Of a stretch of DNA of 6,461 nucleotides, positions 1 through 4,785 are shown piece by piece (the stretch's first letter is position 1; every line of letters starts with the position of its first letter). The notes under the pieces were generated by a model that was not told the DNA's origin, searched no databases, and saw nothing but the letters and a program-made list of their open reading frames with translations. Origin of the DNA: an uncultured Clostridia bacterium (GTDB lineage Bacteria; Bacillota; Clostridia; Oscillospirales; Oscillospiraceae); assembly GCA_946405655.1 (NCBI GenBank), contig CAMJHX010000075.1, forward strand, positions 1-6,461, in the 5' to 3' direction. Made by a program: the position numbers and the translations under genes.

Positions 1-120
1 AGCGGAGCGCGTCAGCGCGGAGTCGAAGGATCTTGGCACGGCAGCAAAACAGAACGTTCAGTTCTATCCAACTGCGCTGCCGAGATCCTTCGACTCCACT
101 TCGTTTCGCTCAGGATGACA
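1..120. repeat. Long imperfect inverted repeat of the GTCGAAGGATCT type
   Basis: Two 15-base arms, GGAGTCGAAGGATCT at 19-33 and its exact reverse complement at 83-97, are extended inward by a second pairing block (CGGCAGC at 39-45 with GCTGCCG at 76-82) after a 5-base bulge, TGGCA, present only in the left arm. The central loop holds a small dyad, AGAAC (51-55) with GTTCT (61-65). To the right, bases 98-120 read on the minus strand as TGTCATCCTGAGCGAAACG, which I recall as the usual flank of this widespread intergenic repeat. The left flank (1-18) is different and may continue outside the window. No reading frame is supported. The element lies just beyond the terminator of the nadE operon. 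It is either a mobile non-coding repeat or a strong bidirectional hairpin. Confidence 0.75.
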
Positions 121-147
121 CGCTTATTTACTGCTCAAAACAAATAG

Positions 148-180
148 AAAGAGACTGCTGCGTTATGCAACAGTCTCTTT
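148..180 (-). terminator. Rho-independent terminator after nadE
   Basis: The 10-base arms AAAGAGACTG (148-157) and CAGTCTCTTT (171-180) are perfectly complementary. Inside them, after one mismatch, lies a 3-bp TGC/GCA extension with a 5-base loop. On the minus strand the stem begins 13 bases after the nadE stop codon and is followed by a T-rich run (CTATTTGTTTTG). It therefore fits the 3' end of the glyS-nadE transcript. The symmetric A/T ends could also let it work for plus-strand transcripts, but no plus-strand gene is seen to its left. Confidence 0.85.
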
Positions 181-193
181 GATATATAGGGGA

Positions 194-2089
194 TTACTCC
201 AGCGCGTCGACCGTAGCAAAATACAGCTCCGGCGAGCCGTCCGAGGGCATGAGGAAGCCCGTGCGGGGGCTTAGGGAGAAGTTCACGAGCGTGGGGCCGT
301 CCTGCAGACAGGAGCGCTTGAACTGCTGGCTGAACAAGCGCTTGCAGTAGCTGCGCAGCCACTTCTTGAGCGTCTCGTGGTCAAACTCGTCGCCGTAGGC
401 GATGTCGGCGAGGCGAAGCACCTTGCCGGGCGTGAAGCCCTGCTCCACGAGGTAGTAGAGGAAGAAGTCCTGCAGATTGTAGGGGCCGACGGACTCCTCG
501 CTCTTCTGCGCGATCTCGCCGTTGCGGGTCGGGGGCAGAAGCTCGGGGGAGACGGGCGTGTCGAGCACGTCAAACAGTGCGTCCGCGAGCACCTTGTCGT
601 CCGTCGTCTCGGCGACGTAGCGCACGACCATCTGCACCATCGTCTTGGTGGAGCCGGCGTTCACGTCGTACATGGAGATGTGGTCGCCGTTGTAGGTGCA
701 CCAGCCGTCGGCGAACTCCGACATATCCTCGGTGCCGACGTGGATGCCGCCGTCGGCAAAGCCGTTGGCGATGTCCATGAGGATCTGGGTGCGCTCGCGC
801 GCCTGCGCGTTTTCGTAAACCACGTTGCGGTTCTCCGGGTCGTGGTCAATGTCCTTGAAGTGCTGCATGACGCTCTCGCCGATGTCGATCACGCGCACCG
901 TCGCGCCGAGCTGCTCGGAGACGATGATCGCGTTGGACTTCGTGCGGTCGGTGGTGCCGAAGCAGGGCATGGTCACGGCGGTGACGGTGTCCTTCGGCAG
1001 GCCCATCATCTTCGCGGCCTCGGCGCAGATGATGACGGCGAGCGTGGAGTCCACGCCGCCGGAGATGCCGACGACGGAGTGCTTCAGCCCGGCGTACTGC
1101 ATGCGGCGCACGAGAGCGCTGGCCTGCATGTGCAGCAGGCGCTTTGCCGCCGCGTGGTAGTCCTTCTCGTCCGCGGGACGGTAGGGATACTTGCCGAACG
1201 GGCGGGTGAGGGTCGTGTCGGCGAGCTCCTCGCCCCAGCCGAGCTCGGTGTATTCGCACGCGCAGCCCTCAAAGTTCTTCGCCTTGCGGCGGGCGGCGAC
1301 CATCAGCTCGATGTCGAGCTCGGTGGAGACGTAAGTGCAGCCGTCTTCCTTGCAGGCGAGGATGCGGCCGAGCTCCGTCACGGCGCAGAGTCCGGAGTAG
1401 GTCGCGTCGGTGCTGCTCTCGCCGAAGCCGGGGGCGGCCATGACGTAGCCCGCCATCAGGCGGCGGCTCTGCTCCTTGATGGAGGCAGGCATCACGCCGG
1501 CGGAATACATGCTCATCTGGAACCCGCTCAGCTGCGCGATCACGGTCGCGCCCGCGAGGGCGTGCGCCGCGACGGGAGCCACAGGAGCGTCCGCGTCCGC
1601 GCCGATCTGCGCCGCGACCTTCAGGTCGGGCATCACGTTGGAGTCGAACAGCAGCTTCGAGCCGAAGAGCACCGGCTCGTCGAAGAGGTACAGCTCCGTC
1701 ACGCAGTCGCAGCCGGCGGTGAAGTGCTTGTCGCTCACGTTCTCGGCGGGGACGAGGCCGAGCACGCTGCCGTCAGAGATCGCGGCGGCGCAGTCATAGA
1801 CCTTCGCGCCCTTCTCCACGGGCAGACCCACGAAGATCAGCATGTCCATGCCGGTGGAGGCGTCCGCCACCTGCTCGAGCGCGGCGAGCGCGCCGCGCAG
1901 CAGCGTGTTCTGGTAGAACAGATCGCCGCAGGTCGCGCCCGTGAGACTCAGCTCCGGGAACACGAGGACCTTCACGCCCTCCTTGTCGGCCTTTTTCATG
2001 ACCTCGATGATCTGCTCTGCGTTGTACATGGGGTCGGCGACGCGCAGCATCGGCGCTGCGGCGGCGACTTTCAGGAATCCGTCTTTCAT
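194..2089 (-). CDS. nadE: NAD(+) synthetase, glutamine-dependent type, with a degenerate glutaminase domain
   Basis: This 631-residue protein has the two-domain layout of glutamine-dependent NAD synthetases, which convert nicotinate adenine dinucleotide to NAD in the cytoplasm with ATP. Residues about 5-275 form a nitrilase-like amidase domain (FPELSLTG with Glu46; HALAGATVIAQLS at 176-188; AGYVMAAPGFGESSTD at 213-228). Residues about 310-631 form the synthetase domain, with the ATP pyrophosphatase loop SGGVDST at 343-349, TTDRT at 379-383, QARERTQILMDIAN at 429-442, YNGDH at 466-470 and VNAG at 476-479. The family's catalytic Lys in the VPK motif is Ala115 (VPAEN), and the catalytic Cys of the ICED motif aligns with Gly163. 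The usual GTGD and ALGW motifs read GTED (452-455) and ADGW (460-463). The start is chosen because family-like sequence begins at residue 5; its ribosome site (GAGTG) is weak. It is last in the operon, 17 bases after the preceding stop. The fold assignment is firm, but the activity is not. Confidence 0.9.
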   Translation of the reverse strand: MKDGFLKVAAAAPMLRVADPMYNAEQIIEVMKKADKEGVKVLVFPELSLTGATCGDLFYQNTLLRGALAALEQVADASTGMDMLIFVGLPVEKGAKVYDCAAAISDGSVLGLVPAENVSDKHFTAGCDCVTELYLFDEPVLFGSKLLFDSNVMPDLKVAAQIGADADAPVAPVAAHALAGATVIAQLSGFQMSMYSAGVMPASIKEQSRRLMAGYVMAAPGFGESSTDATYSGLCAVTELGRILACKEDGCTYVSTELDIELMVAARRKAKNFEGCACEYTELGWGEELADTTLTRPFGKYPYRPADEKDYHAAAKRLLHMQASALVRRMQYAGLKHSVVGISGGVDSTLAVIICAEAAKMMGLPKDTVTAVTMPCFGTTDRTKSNAIIVSEQLGATVRVIDIGESVMQHFKDIDHDPENRNVVYENAQARERTQILMDIANGFADGGIHVGTEDMSEFADGWCTYNGDHISMYDVNAGSTKTMVQMVVRYVAETTDDKVLADALFDVLDTPVSPELLPPTRNGEIAQKSEESVGPYNLQDFFLYYLVEQGFTPGKVLRLADIAYGDEFDHETLKKWLRSYCKRLFSQQFKRSCLQDGPTLVNFSLSPRTGFLMPSDGSPELYFATVDALE

Positions 2090-2106
2090 AAAGTGTTCAC
2101 TCTTTT

Positions 2107-2490
2107 CTATTTAGATTCTTCAAATTGTACCAATTGCGAATCAAAGTACCGCAGCACCGCGGCTCTCGTCGGCACGAAGCTGTCCTTCGGGATGGTGACG
2201 GTCACGGTGTCGCCGGTCACCTCGGCGCCGGCCTCGGGATCGACGAGCGGGAGCACCGTGCCGTTCAGCTCATCGACGAGCTCGTCGAGATGCTGGGCGT
2301 AGTATGCCCCGTCGTGCGGCGGGGTATAGCCCTTGATCGGCGCGCGTCCGGTGGAGAAGGCATAGACCAGAAACAGGATGAAGATCAGCAGCACCAGTCC
2401 GCTGCCGAAGGGCTTGAGCCAGCGCACGATCTGAAATCCCGGATGCTCGGGCTCCTCCCGCTCCGGGGGCGTGGGCAGAACCTGCGGCAT
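2107..2490 (-). CDS. Hypothetical single-pass membrane protein between glyS and nadE
   Basis: I do not recognise this 127-residue family. Residues 1-27 are proline- and charge-rich (PTPPEREEPEHP) and probably cytoplasmic. A hydrophobic segment at about 29-46 (SGLVLLIFILFLVYAF) is a clear membrane anchor. Residues 47-127 would lie outside and contain an acidic, helical stretch (HLDELVDEL at 67-75) and a likely beta segment (TVTVTIP at 95-101). There is no cleavable signal sequence, no cysteine and no recognisable catalytic motif. The ATG lies 3 bases after the glyS stop with no strong ribosome site of its own, so translation is probably coupled to glyS. Base composition is like its neighbours. 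Reality is supported by the tight operon fit and the clean topology. A role in glycine or NAD metabolism cannot be inferred from position alone. Confidence 0.75.
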   Translation of the reverse strand: MPQVLPTPPEREEPEHPGFQIVRWLKPFGSGLVLLIFILFLVYAFSTGRAPIKGYTPPHDGAYYAQHLDELVDELNGTVLPLVDPEAGAEVTGDTVTVTIPKDSFVPTRAAVLRYFDSQLVQFEESK

Positions 2491-2493
2491 GGC

Positions 2494-3891
2494 TTAAAAG
2501 ACGATGCGGCTCGCGATGTAGCTTTCGAGCTCGTCCATGGGGATGCGCTCCTGCTGCATCGTGTCGCGGTCGCGGACGGTCACGCAGCCGTCGGTCTCGC
2601 TGTCGAAGTCGAACGTCACGCAGAAGGGCGTGCCGATCTCGTCCTGACGGCGGTAGCGCTTGCCGATGGAGCCGGCCTCGTCGTAGTCGCACATAAACTG
2701 CTTCTGCAGCTTGTGGTAGAGCTCGGTCGCGGGAGCGGAGAGCTTCTTCGAGAGCGGCAGCACCGCGCACTTGAACGGCGCGAGGGCGGGGTGGAAGTGC
2801 ATCACGACGCGCGTGTCGTTCTTCGCCTCGTCCACGACCTCTTCGTCATACGCCTCGCACAGGAACGCGAGCGTCACGCGGTCAGCGCCGAGGGAGGGCT
2901 CAATGACGTAGGGCACATAGTGCGCGTTCTTCTCCTGATCGAAGTAATCGAGGTCCTGGCCGGAGTGCTCGATGTGCTGCGTCAGGTCGTAGTTCGTGCG
3001 GTCGGCGACGCCCCAGAGCTCGCCCCAGCCGAACGGGAAGAGGTACTCAAAGTCGGTCGTCGCCTTGGAGTAGAAGCTCAGCTCCTCCGGCTCATGGTCG
3101 CGCAGGCGGAGATTCTCGTCCGACATTTTGAGCTCCTGCAGCCACTTGTGGCAGAACTCGCGCCAGTACTGGAACCACTCGAGGTCGGTGTCCGGCTCGC
3201 AGAAGAACTCGAGCTCCATCTGCTCGAACTCGCGGATGCGGAAGATGAAGTTGCCCGGCGTGATCTCGTTGCGGAAGCTCTTGCCGATCTGGCAGACGCC
3301 GAAGGGGATCTTCCGGCGCGTGGTGCGCTGGATGTTCTTGAAGTTCACGAAGATGCCCTGCGCCGTCTCGGGGCGGAGATAGACCTCGGACGCGGTGTCC
3401 TCGGTCACGCCCTGATGGGTCTTGAACATGAGGTTAAACTTGCGGATATCGGTAAAATCGCTCTTGCCGCAGACGGGGCAGGCAACGCCCTTCTCGCGGA
3501 TGAACGCAACCATGTCCTCGTTCGTCATGGCCTCGACGTTGACGGTCGGGTCGTTCTCCTTCGCCCACTCCTCGATCAGCTTGTCGGCGCGGTGACGGGC
3601 GTGGCAGCCCTTGCAGTCGATCAGCGGATCGTTGAAGGTCGTCACGTGGCCGGAGGCCACCCAGACCTGCGGGTTCATGAGGATGGCGGAGTCGAGACCC
3701 ACGTTGTAGGGGTTCTCCTGCACAAACTTCTTCCACCACGCGCGCTTGACGTTGTTCTTCAGCTCCACGCCGAGCGGGCCGTAGTCCCAGGAGTTTGCAA
3801 GGCCGCCGTAGATCTCGGAGCCCGGGTAAACAAAGCCCCGGCCCTTGCACAGCGCCACGATCTTGTCCATGGTTTTTTCAGTGTTCTTCAT
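2494..3891 (-). CDS. glyS: Glycyl-tRNA synthetase, single-chain class II type
   Basis: This cytoplasmic enzyme attaches glycine to tRNA-Gly using ATP. The 465-residue length fits the dimeric single-chain form (also called GlyQS or GRS1), not the two-subunit alpha/beta form. Visible features in order are: the N-terminal catalytic segment GFVYPGSEIYGGLANSWDYG (19-38); an insertion with two cysteine pairs that should bind zinc (Cys93/Cys96 and Cys138/Cys141); YLRPETAQG (171-179); motif 2, FRNEITPG (206-213); ELWGVADRTNYDLTQH (291-306); motif 3, EPSLGADR (331-338); and an anticodon-binding domain from about 370, with KRYRRQDEIGTPFCVTFD (411-428). The reading frame is open 44 codons further upstream, but the Met chosen here has AAGGAGG six bases before it and starts the conserved region; the extension would include the promoter. 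It is the first gene of the glyS, membrane protein, nadE operon. Confidence 0.97.
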   Translation of the reverse strand: MKNTEKTMDKIVALCKGRGFVYPGSEIYGGLANSWDYGPLGVELKNNVKRAWWKKFVQENPYNVGLDSAILMNPQVWVASGHVTTFNDPLIDCKGCHARHRADKLIEEWAKENDPTVNVEAMTNEDMVAFIREKGVACPVCGKSDFTDIRKFNLMFKTHQGVTEDTASEVYLRPETAQGIFVNFKNIQRTTRRKIPFGVCQIGKSFRNEITPGNFIFRIREFEQMELEFFCEPDTDLEWFQYWREFCHKWLQELKMSDENLRLRDHEPEELSFYSKATTDFEYLFPFGWGELWGVADRTNYDLTQHIEHSGQDLDYFDQEKNAHYVPYVIEPSLGADRVTLAFLCEAYDEEVVDEAKNDTRVVMHFHPALAPFKCAVLPLSKKLSAPATELYHKLQKQFMCDYDEAGSIGKRYRRQDEIGTPFCVTFDFDSETDGCVTVRDRDTMQQERIPMDELESYIASRIVF

Positions 3892-3907
3892 TGTATTCCT
3901 CCTTGCC

Positions 3908-3926
3908 CCACTAATGGTTTTAGTGG
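3908..3926 (-). promoter_or_regulatory. Perfect 7-bp dyad in the glyS leader
   Basis: The arms CCACTAA (3908-3914) and TTAGTGG (3920-3926) are exact reverse complements around a 5-base loop. The dyad lies between the predicted transcription start (near 3942) and the AAGGAGG at 3898-3904, ending 3 bases from that ribosome site. It could be an RNA hairpin that affects translation initiation or mRNA stability, or a repressor operator. There is no T-tract, so it is not a normal terminator. The function is unknown. Confidence 0.6.
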
Positions 3927-3948
3927 AAGCCAAATTAAATGACACTAT

Positions 3949-3977
3949 ATTATAGCACCATGCCATACCCAACGCAA
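3949..3977 (-). promoter_or_regulatory. Sigma-A type promoter of the glyS operon
   Basis: On the minus strand there is a perfect -10 box, TATAAT (3949-3954), preceded by TGC, which gives an extended -10 (TGn). A weak -35, TTGCGT (3972-3977), lies 17 bases upstream. Transcription should begin near 3942, leaving a leader of about 50 bases before the glyS ATG. That leader is far too short for a T-box riboswitch, and the conserved T-box antiterminator sequence (AGGGTGGNACCGCG) is not present in it. Confidence 0.8.
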
Positions 3978-4027
3978 GCTGTGTCAGAAGGTTGTCAGAG
4001 TAGGGGAAATGCCGCACCCACACCCAT

Positions 4028-4047
4028 GCCTTCCCCTGGGGGAAGGC
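4028..4047. repeat. Short hairpin GCCTTCCCC/GGGGAAGGC
   Basis: The 9-base arms GCCTTCCCC (4028-4036) and GGGGAAGGC (4039-4047) are perfectly complementary with only TG between them. I recall CCTTCCCC...GGGGAAGG hairpins as part of interspersed repeats in gut Clostridia. There is no T-run on either side, and the nearest gene ends are far away, so a terminator role is not supported. Confidence 0.6.
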
Positions 4048-4062
4048 TTAGCTTCATCAGCT

Positions 4063-4137
4063 GGCGGATACGATCCGCCCTACGTAGGTGCGCCGCACCC
4101 CGTCGTAGGGGTCGGCGTCCTCGACGACCCGCGCAGG
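4063..4137. repeat. Head-to-head pair of GTAGGG-type hairpin modules
   Basis: The left module, read on the minus strand, is CGTAGGG leading into a 7-bp stem, GGCGGAT (4063-4069) with ATCCGCC (4073-4079). The right module, on the plus strand, begins GTCGTAGGGG at 4102 and forms GGGTCG (4109-4114) with CGACCC (4125-4130), then CCCGCGCAGG (4128-4137). Their heads face each other across two further dyads, the 10-base palindrome CCTACGTAGG (4079-4088) and GGTGCG-C-CGCACC (4087-4099). The shared plan (GTAGGG, stem, short loop, stem) links this pair to the element at 4191-4306. It is non-coding and possibly a relic of a small mobile repeat. Confidence 0.6.
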
Positions 4138-4190
4138 CCGTACCGATTGCCGCGCCATTCCCGGGCGAATATCGTCTGTACGCAGATCCG

Positions 4191-4306
4191 CTGTAGGGGC
4201 GACCTGTGGTCGCCCGCGCAGGACGATGTGACAGGGTTGCCATTTGTCGGCGAATTGGCAGAAAACCAACTGCATACAGGCGGGCGACCGCAGGTCGCCC
4301 CTACAG
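4191..4306. repeat. 116-bp element bounded by 27-bp inverted repeats
   Basis: The termini at 4191-4217 and 4280-4306 are reverse complements with 26 of 27 positions matching. Each starts from its outer end as CTGTAGGGGCGACC. Each terminus is itself a hairpin, with GGGCGACC and GGTCGCCC arms around a 3-base loop. The only mismatch between the termini (T4207) is in that loop. The 62-base interior has a weak TGCCA...TGGCA dyad and no reading frame. There is no transposase, and I see no clear target-site duplication. It resembles a miniature inverted-repeat element or a REP-like pair of hairpins, tails inward. CCCGCGCAGG at 4213-4222 repeats the end of the module at 4128-4137. Confidence 0.75.
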
Positions 4307-4345
4307 TTCTGTCTCAATGCGGCGCATCATTTTGCATTTTCCCCC

Positions 4346-4374
4346 TTGACATTTCAGTCTGTCGATGATAGACT
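4346..4374 (+). promoter_or_regulatory. Promoter of the blaI-M56 operon
   Basis: A perfect -35, TTGACA (4346-4351), is followed after 17 bases by TAGACT (4369-4374), a four-of-six match to TATAAT. Transcription should begin near 4381. The -10 box lies inside the right arm of the dyad at 4353-4377, so repressor binding there would block RNA polymerase. Confidence 0.8.
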
Positions 4375-4377
4375 GAA
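4353..4377. promoter_or_regulatory. Primary operator, 25-bp dyad, likely BlaI-type repressor site
   Basis: The arms TTCAGTCTGTC (4353-4363) and GATAGACTGAA (4367-4377) are reverse complements at 10 of 11 positions around the centre GAT. The outer 8 bases of each arm match perfectly. The dyad covers most of the promoter spacer and all of the -10 box, and it lies just upstream of the repressor gene. This is the usual arrangement for autoregulation in the BlaI/MecI/CopY family. The TACA/TGTA core known from staphylococcal bla/mec operators is absent. Confidence 0.75.
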
Positions 4378-4402
4378 GCTAGTCGGTTACCGATAGACTG
4401 AA
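4378..4402. promoter_or_regulatory. Secondary, half-degenerate operator abutting the first
   Basis: The right arm GATAGACTGAA (4392-4402) is an exact 11-base direct repeat of 4367-4377, exactly 25 bases downstream. The left half keeps only the AGTC core (4381-4384), with the same AGTC-to-GACT spacing of 11 bases as in the primary operator. It spans the expected transcription start and ends 3 bases before the ribosome site (GGAGG, 4406-4410). A second repressor dimer could bind cooperatively here. A separate small palindrome, CGGT-T-ACCG (4384-4392), lies inside it. Confidence 0.6.
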
Positions 4403-4417
4403 AAAGGAGGCGTTCCC

Positions 4418-4783
4418 ATGGAAACCAAACGACTCGGCGCGATTGAAACGCGCTTTGCCGAGCTCATCTGGGCCAATGCGCCGCTCTCCTCGCCGGAGCT
4501 GGTGAAGCTCTGTGAGGCGGAGCTCGGCTGGAAGAAATCCACGACCTATACCGTCCTCAAAAAGCTCTGCGACCGCGGGCTGTTTGTGAACGACCACGGC
4601 ACGGTGCGCGTCATCGTCACGCGCGCGGAGTATGACAGCATGCAGAGCACGCAATTCGTCGAGGAGGCGTTCTCCGGCTCGCTGCCCGCCTTCCTCTCCG
4701 CCTTCGCCGCCGGAAAGAAGCTCACCGCGCCGGAGGTGGACGAGCTGCAGCGCATGATCGACCGCTATCGGGAGGAGGGCTGA
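4418..4783 (+). CDS. BlaI/MecI/CopY-family transcriptional repressor
   Basis: This 121-residue protein matches the family in length and layout. An N-terminal winged-helix DNA-binding domain covers about residues 5-70, with the typical recognition-helix region WKKSTTYTVLKKLCDRG at 38-54, a wing at about 55-68 and a helical C-terminal dimerisation region at about 74-120 (SLPAFLSAFAAGKKLT, then EVDELQRMIDRYREE). Family members bind operator dyads as dimers and are inactivated by proteolysis triggered by a partner membrane M56 protease, which here is the next gene, 2 bases downstream. The ATG has AAGGAGG at 4404-4410 with 7-base spacing. Two operator-like dyads overlap its promoter, so autorepression is likely. 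Whether it controls beta-lactam resistance is not supported, since no beta-lactamase or PBP gene is visible. Confidence 0.92.
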   Translation: METKRLGAIETRFAELIWANAPLSSPELVKLCEAELGWKKSTTYTVLKKLCDRGLFVNDHGTVRVIVTRAEYDSMQSTQFVEEAFSGSLPAFLSAFAAGKKLTAPEVDELQRMIDRYREEG

Positions 4784-4785
4784 CC

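Larger units (their letters stand above)
3978..4345. other. Gene-free divergent intergenic stretch rich in palindromes
   Basis: Between the glyS promoter and the blaI-like promoter I find no credible coding sequence. Short frames here lack ribosome sites and read through palindromes. I also see no tRNA or T-box. The stretch holds a 9-bp hairpin at 4028-4047, four GTAGGG-type modules (4063-4084, 4103-4137, 4191-4217, 4280-4306) and the dyad GGTGCG/CGCACC at 4087-4099, listed separately. Bases 3978-4027 and 4138-4190 show nothing I can name. Confidence 0.7.

Noticed and set aside
377..2302. Very long plus-strand open frame (641 codons) opposite nadE
   Set aside because: It is antisense to a gene with clear family motifs, has a His/Val/Arg/Ala-rich composition typical of a GC-rich shadow frame, and has no ribosome site.
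2125..3942. Plus-strand open frame of 605 codons opposite glyS
   Set aside because: It is the mirror of the strongly conserved glycyl-tRNA synthetase frame. Its Leu/Val/Glu/Arg-rich low-complexity product and lack of initiation signals mark it as a shadow.
3892..4023. Longer glyS start, 44 codons upstream
   Set aside because: The extension contains the TATAAT promoter, the leader hairpin and the AAGGAGG site. The downstream ATG has ideal spacing and begins the conserved domain.
4028..4047. Rho-independent terminator between the divergent operons
   Set aside because: The hairpin is strong but has no T-run, and no gene ends nearby on either strand.
4191..4306. CRISPR-like or tRNA-like structure
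   Set aside because: There are only inverted, not direct, regularly spaced repeats, and no cloverleaf or TTC arm consensus.
4009..4368. Possible small genes on either strand in the intergenic region
   Set aside because: They run through repeat modules and palindromes, have no ribosome binding site, and reach into the blaI promoter.
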